64,000 nucleotides of DNA from Melitaea cinxia (taxonomy: Eukaryota; Arthropoda; Insecta; Lepidoptera; Nymphalidae), in assembly GCF_905220565.1 (NCBI RefSeq), contig NC_059403.1, positions 682,001 to 746,000 of the forward strand, given 5' to 3'. Below, one piece after another: positions 1 through 12,996 of this stretch (the first letter of the stretch is position 1; every line of letters begins with the position of its first letter). Below the pieces are notes generated by a model. It was not told where the DNA came from. It ran no database searches and saw only the letters and a program-made list of their open reading frames with translations. The position numbers and the translations under genes were made by a program.

Positions 1-19
1 CAATACTGTCCCATCTATC

Positions 20-135
20 ATCGTTTACGGCGTACAGCGTACGCCTCACCTGATGGTAAGCGATTACCGTAGCTCATAGACGCCTACAACACCAGAAAAT
101 CGAAAGCTCGTTGCCGACCCTACTCCTATGTTATG
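20..135 (+). repeat. Repeat A (GGTCGGCAAACAAGCGTACG family), partial
   Basis: CACCTGATGGTAAGCGATTA and TAGACGCCTACAACACCAGA identify the family, whose full form is about 270 bases and ends in AGCAGGAAATTCCTGCTGTG. Only the 5' half is present. Confidence 0.65.
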
Positions 136-270
136 TTTTCCCTATAAAGCCCTTAAAATTTCATTTCAATCTTTCTAATTTTTAATTAAATGTAAAACAA
201 TTTTACCCATTTTTGTGTCGTATACTTTTATTTTCATTCTATTAGTAAATAGTTATAAAGCAAGTTTAAT

Positions 271-408
271 GTCGGTCACCAACCCACCTGCCCAGCGTGG
301 TGACTATGGGCAACACACATGAGTTCACGCCATTTTTGGCGCGTACTTGTGGAGGCCTATGTCCAGCAGTGAACTACAATAGGCTGAAATGATGATGATG
401 ATGATGAA
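271..408 (-). repeat. Repeat B (GTCCAGCAGTG...GGCCTCC family), partial
   Basis: Family with consensus TCCACTGCTGGACATAGGCC...CACGCTGGGCAGGCGGGTTG and a conserved hairpin GCTGCTGCCCGTCTTCGG. This copy ends in a (GAT)n run. Confidence 0.7.
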
Positions 409-707
409 GTTTAATGAAAATATGTTATTAGGCAGATAAATGGTATTTTGGTGATTTAAAGCAATGAAGTTCCTAAGTCAAAGTTAAATTAAGCGATCAG
501 CGCCATCTATACCTAAGACTTGAAATGTTGACGTACTACGTTTCACTCTAAAGGAAAACATGTAATTATATTTCAAGTTAATCGTGTTGATAGTTCTCAA
601 GTTTACCGCTAGATGGCTCTATTATTCATATATATTTATTGTAGTTCTATAAATCGCATTTTTATGAAGATAAATAATTATAGCCTGTTTTATTTTTATT
701 TTATTTG

Positions 708-842
708 ACTAGGTCGGCAAACAAGTACGGCTTACCTGATGGTAAGTGATAAGCCTGATTGTAGCTTATAGACGTCTGCAACATCAGAATCATCAGAAAT
801 GCGTTGCCGACCCTATTCCCCATTCCCCCCAGGAACTCTGGT
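708..842 (+). repeat. Repeat A, 5' half
   Basis: GACTAGGTCGGCAAACAAGT through CCCCCCAGGAACTCTGG. Confidence 0.65.
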
Positions 843-1124
843 TTTTCCGGATTTTGTATGTATATAAATATTAAAATTTTCTACACAATTTTTAAAGTAT
901 TTTACAGGTTGCATATTATTTATTTGAGTTACAAAAACAGCCTAAAGAACGTGTTTATTTATGTTTTAATTCTGTACGTTTATGGTGTGAATGTCACACG
1001 TTCGTTTGACACAATAGAATGTAATATTAACCTATTTACCTCATTATGTATTAAGGGTTAACGAAAGAATATTTGAATTATATTTACGTTTTGGTTATAA
1101 AAATACAAATAAATAAAATTAGTG

Positions 1125-1384
1125 TCTGTTTGTAATATTAAAATAACCGCTTTTTACTAAAGAGACACAGAGTACATTTTTTAGAATATTTGTGTCTGTC
1201 TGTCTGTTTGTTCCAGCTAATCTCTGAAACGGCTGGACTGATTTTGATAGGACTTTCACTGGGAGATAGCTGATGTAGTAAGGAGTAACTTAGGCTACTC
1301 TTATTTTAGAAATCTATTTATTTTATAACTCTGCGAACTGAACAATAGCTTTGTAGACGCGGACGAAGTCGCGGGCACAGCTAG
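1125..1384 (+). mobile_element. Helitron-like repeat ending CACAGCTAG|T
   Basis: Starts near TCTGTTTGTAATATT and ends GCGGACGAAGTCGCGGGCAC, AGCTAG, T. The same element recurs at 48215-48865. The exact 5' boundary is uncertain because both copies also share some sequence further left. Confidence 0.5.
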
Positions 1385-1427
1385 TATTAAATATATTATT
1401 ATTGGAGTAAAACTCCTTTACGTACGC

Positions 1428-1620
1428 TTGACTTAGGGAGTAAGCTGGTGATTGTGTGACAAGAGCGTTACGAAAACTGTGATCGGGCGAGGCGAGCGGA
1501 AGTTAAGAGGGAGATATAAGTTAGAAAGACAGAGAATTACGTTTCGTATATAACTGTAGAGGAAACTAAAAAAAGTTTTACTTCAGTCGTTTGGTCTAAA
1601 TTTAAAGCACACTCGTTTTT
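1428..1620 (+). repeat. Interspersed repeat (ACTTAGGGAGTAAGCTGGTG)
   Basis: Shares GACTTAGGGAGTAAGCTGGT, GAGCGTTACGAAAA.TGTGA and GGGCGAGGCGA with 27510-27715 and, in reverse, with 34840-35060. Function and class are unknown. Confidence 0.5.
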
Positions 1621-3258
1621 CTGAATAGTGTTGTTTTTCGACCAGGGTCTACGGAATTTTTCGCGTTTGCAGCACATTCGGGAAATCCTAAAAACACTTT
1701 TTCACAAAATATGCAAAGTTATTGAAGTTTCTATCCATCTCTGAAAGTAAAGTAATGGTTGCCCTCGGAAAGTAAAATAATGGGTTATTATTAAATTTAA
1801 CACCATGGTTTTTTAGATACATTTAAAAAATAAATGCGAATGGAATCTCTGAGTGTGACGAAACTATTTAAATAGGGTCTCCAAATAGTTTTTATCTTAC
1901 TAAGTTTTTTATTTACTTATAAAATTGTTAAAATAATGTATATGAAATGGTTTTTATTAAAAATTATTAATTTAATATATTTTTTAGTAAATACACAACT
2001 AAACTCAAAGATTTTTATTTAAGAAGATATTTTGGAGAATGAATTTTTGAAATAAAATTCGTTTAAGCTGTTTTCAAGTGTGCTATGTGATGGATGTGTG
2101 AGTCAGTCCTTGCGCGTGGAGGCGCGCAGGCGGAAGTGAGAAGCCCAGAAAGAAAGTACTCACAACCGGTCGTTAGTGGGCCACTGGCAGGTCCGCGCCA
2201 GTGACACTACAGATTAAATATTACAGCTTATAATTATTACTACATTTAATATCTTCACAGTAACTTTACTAACTTTAAAAGAAGGAGGAGGTACTCAATT
2301 CGATAGTTATTTATATTTGTTATCTCATAGCTTTTTAATTGGGTGAACCAAGTTTGATTATTTTTTTATTTGAAGCCCGGTGCTCAACGCGTGTCTTATT
2401 TAAATTTGAACAAGCCTTTTAACAATGTGTACTTTGTTTTTATTTATTTATTTATTTAATAAGAACCACCAATAGAATTAAATGTTAAAAAAAATGATCA
2501 AATTAAAAACAAAAACAATTGTTTTTAACAGGCTTATTTTGAAATACTTTATTTCGATTTTAAAATTAACTTTGTATTAGAAAATATTCTAATTCAAAAG
2601 TCATACCACACATCAAAACATTACACTAATAGTAGTACAGTTTTTCTCTTCATTTTACATATTATACCAAAATAAAAATTGTAATTTCTTTTTCAAAGAG
2701 GCTTCAAAACATTTTAATTGTTATTTTACAAATTGTCAATACAGTGGTTTTTAATCAAAGACTTACTAATTTGAAGTTACTACTAATATAAAACTACCCC
2801 CGATCGAAAAGTATGTTCTGCTTTTTATTATTTGACAAAGAGAGCTAAAAGGTATTAAACAAGAATAGGATTATAATATAACGACAATTAAGGCTATATT
2901 GATATATATATATTTTAAATACTAAAATCATTATAACTCTCATTTTATTTACTAGTTAGGCTAAAACCGCTAATAAATTATTTTTAATGTTTATCTTTTT
3001 TGTACCTATATCTAATATATTGTATATTTTTAGTCTGTGACTTTAGTATACTAGTTCTCGGCCCCGTTAGTTCACGTACGTGTAGCTGACATCAAGGTCG
3101 CATTTAAACATGTCTGTCGGAAATATTAGGCCGTAAATAATACTGACAGACAATCTTAATACCATTCGATGTAGATACAATGAGATATGTTACTAATTGT
3201 TATGTAATGTTGATGATTAAATTTTAAAGTTTCATTTTTAAAGTTATAGATTGTAACG

Positions 3259-3623
3259 GAAAAAAAAACTGACTTCAATTACATTGATAAGTAATACAAC
3301 GTAGGTAGACGAAAAAATAGTCAAGTAAAGACTCATTATCAAAGATTACTCCAAAATTTGTAATCAGATCTCTCGATCGGCTTTCGATTAAATTAAAAAT
3401 CATCAAAATCGGTACACCCAGTAAAAAGTTATGCGGATTTTCGTGGGTTTCCCTCGATTTCTCTGGGATACCATCATCAGATCCTGGTTTCCTTATCATG
3501 GTACCACACTTAGGATATCTCCTTTCCAACAAAAAAGAATTATCAAAATCGGTTCACAAAGGACGAAGTTATCCCCGAATATACAAATATATATATACTG
3601 TCGAATTGAGTAACCTCCTCCTT
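3259..3623 (+). repeat. AACCGACTTC-ended MITE
   Basis: AAAACTGACTTCAATTACAT to GAGTAACCTCCTCCTTT; the terminal GAAGTCGGTT is lost. Confidence 0.6.
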
Positions 3624-4074
3624 TAATAAATTATATCGCTAAGCTGGGTAGCTTGCTTGTTTCTTAACGAGTTATGTCTGGACCGTTTCAGTTATCTAGA
3701 CCACAATGGCTCTGACACATGTTTCTGGGGATACATGACGTTAGGTTGACATAACACACACGTCACGCGACTTACTTGAGATGTAAAACCGCGTATTGAG
3801 GAGAAAACGAGCTGCGCGTTTTCACCGACATTTTATTTTTACTGCTCTGCCCATATACATCACAGCAAGATGGTTTATATTCTAAGGGACTATTTTATTG
3901 ATTGGTGATAATGTTTCAGATAATTAGTTATCTGACGTATAGAGTTATCGAGTAGTTAGATGATTTTAGACAGATTTTTATTGTATGTTTATATGTATTT
4001 ATATGTGTTTACGTAAATATATTTACACGTTTATGTCTCAGTTTGAATTGTTTATCACAATTTGTACACCTACA

Positions 4075-4235
4075 CCTACACAATACCATCTCCTCTGCCC
4101 CCTGATTGCCTGAAAGAGATCGCTTTTCAGCGATAAGACCGCCCTTTGTACCTTATGATACTCTGTTAAAATCAATCTGATATGTATTATTTCTGTTTTG
4201 GTGTACAATAAAGTGTATTGTTATGTTATGTTTTT
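4075..4235 (+). repeat. LINE 3' end remnant
   Basis: AAAGAGATCGCTTTTCAGCG, ATAAGACCGCCCTTTGTACC and GGTGTACAATAAAGTGTATT: a stem-loop (GATCGC..GCGAT) and poly(A) signal seen at the 3' end of many lepidopteran non-LTR elements. Similar remnants are at 5930-6085, 44868-44990 (reverse) and 62207-62325 (reverse). Confidence 0.5.
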
Positions 4236-4462
4236 CTATTTCACCATCGTGCACCATTCTATTTATCAAATAGTTTTTAATTGATATATATGAAATCAAA
4301 AAATATGGCGTATTAGTTGGAGTGATACACGCTTCATGGTCTTGTTTTAATGTCAGCTAATAACGCCTACTATACCCTGTATATTATTATACTATTATCG
4401 GCCTGTGCGGTTTAAAATTCACAGTAATCGGCGAACAGGCCTCGAATAATTTTTTAATAAAA

Positions 4463-4556
4463 AGTAGTGGAACTGTGTTATCCCTTAGTCGCCTCTTACG
4501 ACAACCACGGGAAGAGAGGGGGTGGCTATATTCTTTAATGCCGTAACCACACAACA
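4463..4556 (+). repeat. Repeat B, 3' end only
   Basis: GTAGTGGAACTGTGTTATCC, then AAGAGAGGGGGTGGCTATAT, the last 95 bases of the family. Confidence 0.6.
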
Positions 4557-4559
4557 CAA

Positions 4560-4675
4560 CTGAGCCGATTAGGCTAATTTATGTTTTGTATGTTCCTTAA
4601 GGCCTACAGAAGGTTTTAATACAAAAAAAATACTATCAACTTTTGACAGAACGAAGTCTGTCCGGGTAGCTAGAA
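4560..4675 (+). repeat. Interspersed repeat, 3' part
   Basis: GAGCCGATTAGGCTAATTTA, TGTTCCTTAAGGCCTACAGA and GTCTGTCCGGGTAGCTAG. Confidence 0.45.
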
Positions 4676-5434
4676 TTGTAAATAATTATCCTTTCATTTT
4701 ATCCGTCCATAACTAGAAATAGAGTAAACCTTCCTGTGTAAAACCTAATCTTTTCTCATATTGACTGTTATTTTTCTAACAGTAAATGATATAATTATGT
4801 AAATACATTAGTCTTAATTTTCGTATCTCGTGTACAACACAGAATTAAATATTACTATAACAGTCAGCTTACGGTTCAAATTCTTTGTTTTATTATTTGT
4901 TCGGTGAGAAAATATGCTGTGTGCGTTCTTATTAAACTTACTAAACTGTACTTTCAGTTACAGTGTGAGCCAATATTAAGGGGCTACACTACCTCAGCTC
5001 GAATTCAGATTTCACCCGTACTAAATACACATGAGAATTGAGAGCGCTTGGTTGTTCATCGCGCGAATTATATGTATTTTCTCCCCACAAACATTATCAA
5101 TAGTTATTTTTTAAAAAACACAACATATAAAATGTTCTTCATACTTATTTCAATTACCATGCTTAATCTCAAGTCCATAACTTCTATATTATATTATCTA
5201 TATTATATATATTAAGGTTTTAATACAAAAATAGAGGTAATTTTGCTATTTTTTTGTATCGAGAAAATTTTATGGAATCGTGTTTTCAAAACATATTGCA
5301 GATAGTTTATGTCCTGAACTTTACCATACGTAAATTTCAAACTTAAATATTCAGTAGTTTGGAAGGTATGGGCATCCTGCCGAGTGGAAAATAAGCAATT
5401 TGAGGTAGCATACACTCTTAAGAATAAAACTATT

Positions 5435-5600
5435 ATAACTGACTTCGAAAGGAGGAGGTTCTCATATCGACTGTACTTTTATGTGTGTCACATCATAACT
5501 ATTTAATGGGCTTACCAATTTTTAATGATTTAATCATAAGCTTGTCGTGTGATCCCGTTTAAATTTGACCGAAATCTGACAAATACTTTTTGAAATATAT
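5435..5600 (-). repeat. AACCGACTTC family, reverse partial
   Basis: AACTGACTTCGAAAGGAGGA, GGTTCTCATATCGACTGTAC. Confidence 0.5.
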
Positions 5601-5929
5601 ATAATAATAATGTTTACTTTATATGTATATATTTATATATGTTAAGTCTAACATATCGCAGTTTATACCTACGTATGTCTGAAAATGTCTCGTATATTTA
5701 ATATTAAACATGTAAACAATTTACTTAACGTTATCTATTATTAATTTTTCCTCCTTAATATGTGGACACTTGTAACCGCTAATATGTGAACTAAAAACAG
5801 AACTTGTGTATTATATATTATATAATAAAATATTTACTTATTTATATGTCTTTTTTCTTTTTTAATAATTATGTAAGTCTATCATATCGTAGTTTTTGTC
5901 TATTTATTATTGATTTTTCCTCCTTAATT

Positions 5930-6085
5930 TGTGCACACTTCTAACCGCTGCTACTGTATCGTGTCCAGTACCCAAAGGTTATGGAAGAAATCGCTAGTTA
6001 GCGATATGATCGCCTTTGTACATCTTGTATTGTATCTTTCTTTATATGTGTCTGTATTTTGGTGTACATTAAGAATAAATAAATA
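5930..6085 (+). repeat. LINE 3' end remnant
   Basis: GGAAGAAATCGCTAGTTAGC, GATATGATCGCCTTTGTACA, then GGTGTACATTAAGAATAAAT and (AAAT)n. Confidence 0.5.
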
Positions 6086-6202
6086 AAATAAATAAATGAA
6101 TAATACATATCTGTTATAATTGTATTTCTTGTCAATGAAAATTTAAGACCGCTTTTTTTTTGTTAGCGAGCAGACACAATTATAACTAATTAATAAGCTA
6201 TC

Positions 6203-6466
6203 TAACTGAGGTAGGGCACAGCAGGAATTTCCTGCTCAAAATATGGAGGAGCCCGATAGGGGTACCTCGACCTAACAGAAGATCACAGCTAAATAATACT
6301 GTTTTCCAGCAGTATTGTGTCCCTGTTGGTGAGTAAGGTGACCAGAGCTTGGGGGTATTGGGGATTGGGTCGGAAACGCGCTTGAGATTCTTCTGGTGTT
6401 GCAGACGTTAAGCTACGGTAATCTCTTACCATCAGGTGAGCCATATGCTTGTTTGTCGACCTAGTT
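6203..6466 (-). repeat. Repeat A, full length, reverse
   Basis: ACTGAGGTAGGGCACAGCAG to GTTTGTCGACCTAGTT, including the CAGCAGGAATTTCCTGCT palindrome. Confidence 0.7.
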
Positions 6467-7027
6467 ATATATATAAAAATATATGTGAGAGACTGATATT
6501 ATAAATGTTTGTTTTAACATAATGTTGACATATTTTCCTGTTATTGCCTGAAGTAACAATTCGTATAATAAAACAATTATTCATCGAAGAGATAAACGTA
6601 TAACTTACGTTATTAATATTCATTTGCTAATTGTTATTTGTTTCATATTTTACTTATTAACGTCATAAGAAGAAACATATTAACCTTATTTTGATTTACA
6701 AGTATTATGACGCGTTGGGTTTTTTGCAATTGTTTCGATTTATGCCACAATTAGTAATCTACAAATATAAAATACTTAGCGGGTTATAATTCTACTCTAC
6801 ATTTGTAGAGGGATAGCTAATTAATACCTTTATATCGCTTTTTTACAAAAAAGAGCTATAATATCTACTATTATAGTAATAAGAACTTTTTTGTATACCA
6901 CAATTGTTATTCGACTTTCGAACGCTGGAAATACCAGAGTGCTCGCAGAGGTTGCTTCCGATTAGGCTTCATAAAACATTCATCGTTTCCCTTTAGGTCT
7001 ACTTCAGCCATTTTAAACTAATTTTAG

Positions 7028-7318
7028 TCATCATTTCCGCCTATCACAGTCCATTCCTGGACATAGGCCTCCATAAGTTCACGCCAAAAATGGCGTGAAC
7101 TCATGTGTTTTGCCCATAGTCACCACGCTGGGCAGGCGGGTTGGTGACCACAGGTCTGGCTTGGTGGCACCGAAGATGCTGCTGCCCGTCTTCGACTTGT
7201 GTATTTCAAAGCCAGCAGTTGGATGGTTATCCCGCCATCGGTCGGCTTTTTAAGTTCCAAGGTGGTAGTGAAACTGTGTTATCCCTAAGTCGCCTCTCAC
7301 GACACCCGCGAACGAACG
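7028..7318 (+). repeat. Repeat B, near full length
   Basis: CACAGTCCATTCCTGGACAT through GTTATCCCTAAGTCGCCTCT; ends in the CACGACACCCGCG remnant. Confidence 0.7.
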
Positions 7319-7465
7319 AAGTAATTTTAGTAATACGAACTAATCTCATTATTTATCCTGGAATATGCTTGTGGGTCTTCCCTTCGTGCTTTGGAGAGCA
7401 AGTTTAGCCGTCGATCGCGGTTTTTATCATGTAAACCTGATAGCGATCGTTACTCATAGTAGGGA

Positions 7466-7580
7466 ATATATCCGCTAACCCGTATTGGAGCAGCGTGGTG
7501 GATTAAGCTCTGATCCTTCTCCTACATGGAAAAATAGGTCTATGTCTAACAGTAGGATACTACAGGCTGAATGCGAATAC
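7466..7580 (+). repeat. SINE tail fragment
   Basis: GGAGCAGCGTGGTGGATTAA and CTCTGATCCTTCTCCTACAT with no tRNA head, the 3' part of the SINE families above. Confidence 0.6.
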
Positions 7581-7643
7581 TCAAGAATGGTGCAAAGGTT
7601 ACAAAGTTTCAGCCGATAAGCGCGCGCTTGTTTTAATTGATTT

Positions 7644-7811
7644 TGACTAGCCCGTTGGCGCACTTTGAGTGTGGAGTAGTGGGTTCGATTCCCACCCGAA
7701 GTCTGTGTGTAATTTATATATAGTTATTTTTATTTGAATTATTTTTTGTAGGGTTATCGAGAAAATATGTGGCTATATCAGTCGGTTGTTACCTATAACA
7801 CAAGCATTAAG
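7644..7811 (+). mobile_element. tRNA-derived SINE, third type (GACTAGCCCGTTGGCGCA)
   Basis: The head GACTAGCCCGTTGGCGCACT with B box GGGTTCGATTCCCACCC, and the tail ending CAGTCGGTTGTTACC, AACACAAGCATTAAG. Eight copies of this family are in the window. Confidence 0.7.
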
Positions 7812-8192
7812 ATGCCGGAAGCTTTTAAGCTTAAGGAAAAGTCAGCCGTGTATGTAAAAAATTAATCATATGTTAAAAATTATAATCAAGATTCCTTTAG
7901 GTAGTTGATGAAATAAGACAATTGTCTTAATAGATATTAAAGTATTAAAATCGATAGGATGAAGTGATGATGATGATACTAAAATTAGTACATTCAAACT
8001 TTTTGTTTGTTTGCTTTTTGGAGTTATGAGTATTTTATAAGTATCTATAATTTAAAATAACTGTTGTTGATATATTTCATAAATTTGCTTTAATTTTTTT
8101 TGTACAAGTAAATATTTTAAATGTTATTTAATTGTTATTAAAATTAAGTCGCTAAATAGTAACTATGATTTCGTTTAAAGAAATATTTACTG

Positions 8193-8732
8193 ACTAGCTG
8201 GTACCCGCGACTTCGTCTGCGCAGGATTAGTAAGTACTTCAAGTAGCTTATTATCTTCTCAATATCTACCTCTATGACAAATTTCATCAAAATAAAATTA
8301 GTTTTGCGACGTAAAAATCAATTTGTTACTACCAAATGTGCAATATATTATCAATTTTTATTGTATTTATGGTTCACTGTTTTTACGATAATGGCTTACT
8401 CATAAAAGATTGATATATACTGTCGCGGACTTTTTTTAAGGACTAATTAAGAAAAACATTTCTCTTACACATTAATACGTGTAAAGTTTTTGCAGCGCAC
8501 GCCAGAATAGCTCGCAGGTGGCAGATTTTTTTCCGACTTACTTGACAATTATCGTTAAATTTTGGACAATTCACACACTATGTTTAAAAATTATAGCCTA
8601 TGTGTTATTCTAATGTATAACCTATATTATTGTAAACTTTCATTAAAATCCATGCGGTACTTTTTGCGTGAAAGAGGAACAAACATCCATACATACAAAC
8701 TTTCGCATTTATAATATGAGTAGGATATTAAT
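8193..8732 (-). repeat. Interspersed repeat (CTAGCTGGTACCCGCGACTT)
   Basis: Left ACTAGCTGGTACCCGCGACT and right ACAAACTTTCGCATTTATAA, TATGAGTAGGAT, a pattern common in insect genomes at the end of non-autonomous elements. A decayed relative begins at 52563. Confidence 0.5.
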
Positions 8733-8751
8733 AATTGTGTTTGCAGGCAAA

Positions 8752-9171
8752 CGAAGAAAAACCGATTTCAATTATATCGACAAGTAATACAACGTAGGTA
8801 GACGAAAAAATAATTTAGTAAATACGCATCATCAAAGATTACTCCAAAAGTTGTAATCAAATCTAGATGAAATTTACATGTGACCACATGATAAACATCG
8901 ACTTTTGATTAAATTAAAAATCATCAAGATCGGTACACCCAGTAAAAAGTTATACGAATTTTCGAGAGTTTTTCTCGATTTCTCTGAGATCCCATCATCA
9001 GATCCTGGTTTCCTTATCATGGTACCAAACTAGGGATATCTCCTTTCCAACAAAAAAAGAATTATCAAAATCGGTTCATAAACAACGGAGTTATCCCCGA
9101 ACATACAGAAAAAATAAAAAATACATATACGGTCGAATTGAGTAACTCCTCCTTTTTTTGAAGTCGGTTAA
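8752..9171 (+). repeat. AACCGACTTC-ended MITE, full length
   Basis: AAAACCGATTTCAATTATAT at the left and TTTTTGAAGTCGGTTAA at the right give inverted ends. The interior CATCATCAGATCCTGGTTTC, TTATCATGGTACCA is shared with 3259-3623 and 42119-42534. Confidence 0.65.
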
Positions 9172-9670
9172 TAAATATAATATTCAAAATTCCTGCTAGA
9201 AATTAAATAGAATAAGCAAAAAAAAAATACAACGATGTTATCTGGATTTCAATTGAATCGCAAACGACTTTCATTTAATATCCGCGAAGAAAGAATCGAG
9301 AATATGATGTCTTTTGAAATTTTACTTTTAAGATAATTCTTTAGTTACATAAGAATGACGATGTTGACTTTCTTTCTTGGTAATGGCTTTTATTTCAAAT
9401 GGTATTTTGAAATCAGGTATGGACTTTTAACAACATATCAATTTTGAAACAGTTGCTGCATTAAACGTAATATTTCTTTAGTGAGTTCTTTACAGAAACC
9501 AGTAACTATTCAAAATTTCAAATATGAATTGTAATAACAATGAAAATCTTTGACAGGAGACGACACCATGCTATTTTTAATATGTACGATTTTATTTTTG
9601 TGTTACCCACACATTAGGAATATCAAATATTATTAATATTTGTAATATTTCTTAACATTCGTTTATTTAG

Positions 9671-9925
9671 CTCCGGGGGGGGGGGGGGATTAGGGATAAG
9701 GTCGGCAACGCGCTTGCGTTGCTTCTGGTGTTGTAGGCGTCTATAAGCTACGGTAATAGCTTACCATTAGGTGAGCCGTACGCTTGTTTATTTAGCTCCT
9801 GGGGGGAATTGGGGATAGGGTCGGCAACGCGCTTGCGATACTTCTGGTATTACAGGCGTCTATAAGCTACGGTGCTCGCTTACCATCAGGTGAGCCGTAC
9901 GCTTATTTGCCGACCTAGTTGTATA
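9671..9925 (-). repeat. Repeat A, two partial copies in tandem
   Basis: Units at 9671-9789 and 9796-9925, each running from the CTCC-G tract to GTGAGCCGTACGCTT. The first has 14 G in a row (9675-9688). Confidence 0.7.
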
Positions 9926-10145
9926 AAAAAAAACCTTTTTTTTAAACAAGAGAGGCACAAATTGGCTTAGCCATCTCGTTATATGTATATAACATCTAAT
10001 TTCACCATTGTTTTTGAAAAGATTTCACGTGAATCAGTTTCATACTGTGAGATTTTAAAATGATATTTATTTTCTTAATAAATCGGAGACTTAAGCATTG
10101 TAAGTGTAAGAATGTTAAAAGTTCCTTTCAGAGCAGTTGGGTTCA

Positions 10146-10455
10146 TCACTGAATCATCACTTTAGTTTATCGAAGTCCACTGCTGGACATAGGCCTCCAC
10201 AAGTTCGCGCCAAAAATCGCGTGAACTAATGTGTGTTGCCCATAGTCACCACGCTGGGCTGGCGGGATGGTAACCGTAGGGCTGGTTTTGTCGCACTGAT
10301 GACGCTGCTGCCCGTCTTCGGCCAGTGTATTTCAAAGCCAGCAGTTGGATGGTTATCCCGCCATCGGGCAGCGTTTTAAGTTCCAAGGTGGTAGCGGAAC
10401 TGTGTTATCCTTTAGTCGCCTCTTACGACACCCACGGGAAGAGAGGGGGTGGCGG
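10146..10455 (+). repeat. Repeat B, full length
   Basis: GAAGTCCACTGCTGGACATA through GGAAGAGAGGGGGTGGC, with the GCTGCTGCCCGTCTTCGGCC hairpin region. Confidence 0.75.
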
Positions 10456-11417
10456 TTGGGTTATTATCGACGATTAATTGGTTTATGCCAAACTTTCAAG
10501 AATTAAACGTGAACAAATCTATTTGACCATTATTGCACGTTCTTAGCCTGCTTCTTAACATTGGTTCTCAATATCACAGACTTGCTGAAAATCTCTTCTA
10601 CAGATAAGTCCACAGTTTTTTTGCTAATTAAAATTAAAGTTCAAGAAAGATAATATAAATAACCATTGTTTTCAAATGTTTACGCGAATTTGATGAATGA
10701 AACACGGGAGGACCTCCCGTGACCATGGTTGCTGTAAAGTATCCGATACGTCTGGCATCTAAAAAAACTTTATAAACCGCGATAAAATCCGAAAAACATG
10801 TTTCATTATAATAAATAACAATTTATAATAATTGAATAAATTATTCAGAATTAGCTTGACGGTAACGTATAATCGAATGCAATATTCAGTAAATAATTTT
10901 TATATAACGCGAATGCAAAGAATTGAGTTTTCAAAAATAATCTAAGAAAGTTTGAATAATCGAATGATTTGCGTCTTTATTAAATGTCACAGACACGTAA
11001 TGTTTACATTTCTTTTTATGACAGTTATCTAGAAATTTTCAAAAGAATGAGTAGCACAAACATTTCATTTAAGCGTACGGTATTGCGAAAACGTTGACCT
11101 TACGATGACGGCCGTGATTTGTGTAACTGTCTTTACATATTATTGCTTAGAAAAAAACATTTAATACAAAAAATCTCAGTATTCGTCTAGCTAAATTAAA
11201 ATCGGGCAGATTTTTTGCAAGTCCCAGAAATTATAATTTAATAAAATCAATTGTGTAATACGTTTTTGTTACAAGTTAGTTCAACTGTTACGGCTAATCT
11301 ATGACTTTTGTTTAAAACACCCGAATATATTGTTTAGACATGACGTGACATGTAGCTTTGTTTTTATATTTTTTACGTTATTTATTAAGGACACATTATA
11401 AAATAACTACATAGTAT
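10456..11417. other. AT-rich DNA, no feature recognised
   Basis: No splice-supported open frame and no repeat family copy was recognised here. The palindrome GGGAGGACCTCCC at about 10707 is the only notable motif. Confidence 0.5.
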
Positions 11418-11530
11418 AAAATAAAGTCGCTTCCCGCTGTCTGTATGCTTAGATTTTTAAAACTACGCAACCGATTTTGATGCGGTTTTCTTTAGTTAAT
11501 AGAGTGATTCCAAAGGAAGGTTTATATGTA
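11418..11530 (+). repeat. Interspersed repeat (GTCGCTTCCCGCTGTCTGTA)
   Basis: AAGTCGCTTCCCGCTGTCTG, then CGATTTTGATGCGGTTTTCT; a second copy is at 40345-40435. Confidence 0.5.
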
Positions 11531-12996
11531 TAATAACATAATTTATATTTAGTATCAGCATTGCACCTACGTGAAGTCGGGGCGGATCGCTTGTGTTTTA
11601 ATAAATAATAGTTTAATCATCAATAATTATTATACTTTTTTAAAAGCAGTCGCTACACGCTGTTGTTGAGTGTTAATTAAATTTAATTAGTTAAATCACA
11701 GTTGAATACATTTATCACAAAAATGATGTAAAGGGTTTACCCCCGAAGACGAAGTTCCTTTCGCTTTTTGGTAGACGTTCACTGTAAAGTCATAATTTAT
11801 ATTGTAAAATATCAAGCTATCAAAATTAAATTGAAAAATTTCTAATAAAATATATTTATTTCCGTACAATCGTATAATGTAAAGAGTAAAGGGTATATGT
11901 AAAAAGAAGTAACCTGTACATGGAATAAATAAATATATTTTTTTTTAAAATTAAACACTGAATGATGAAGGATAATTAAGTTAATAAAAACAGAAAAAAA
12001 GCCTGGTTACGCATTTATCGATCTCGCTCCAATCCCGTGGAACTTCGTTCGAAAATATCAAACACCTAGTTTAGCCTAAAAAATTTACATTTACATAAAA
12101 TCATTTTTTAAATAATCATTATGTTTTATTAAACGTAACGTAACATAATAACATCTAAAAGCTATTAAGATAATTATTACAAATTTTGTTAACTTTAATT
12201 ACTAAACAACTGGCAATGTTTACGGGAGTTTTTGCTGTGTGAGTAGATACGGTTGGTGCGAGAGAAAGTCTTCGAGGTCCATTCACAAGCCGCATACAAA
12301 TATTTGAAGCCACCTACTACACCGAAAACGGGTTTAGACCTTTCTCGGTTTAGAAGCTATCTCTATATCAACCTGTTGAAATGATCCAATATTCAACGTC
12401 AATAGGCTTTATTATGTTCACATCAGTATGTTCAGTGTAGCAGGCTATATTATGTTTATATCAGTGAAACTGCAATATTGAAGCATATTTGTGTACTCAC
12501 ATAAAAACCTACATGCATATTAAACAAAAAAAAAACAACAATAAATGGAATCCTTATGTTAGTTGATTATAAAGATAGTTATGATCTGAGGTAAGTATTA
12601 ATTATATCATTTTTTCAATAATTACGAGTATTTCAGTAGTGTATACGAATTATACAAATATAACGTTAAACATATTTTCTTAGTCAGCAACTAAGTTGTT
12701 TTCATGATTTCGCTTTTACGTCACGTAATTTTTTAAACATCAATAATCCGTTAGATAGTCAAGTACAAAAATAGATTTCATTAAAATTCTAATTTAATTT
12801 ATTAGTTTCATTAAAAGATTAAAATAACTCTTATCAACTTATTATATATTTATACTAACTATTTTCATTAGGAATGATATGTTATCCTGGGTATCCTGTG
12901 GTAAGACTGATTTAAATACTTATAAATTTTAAATTTTAGTTTGTAAGACTCTGAAGATCTGTACAAATGAATAAATAATAATTATGTTTACTCACA
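11531..12996. other. AT-rich DNA, no feature recognised
   Basis: A few short direct repeats around 12380-12470 (TTATGTTCACATCAGTATGT, TTATGTTTATATCAGTG) and otherwise nothing supported. Confidence 0.5.
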
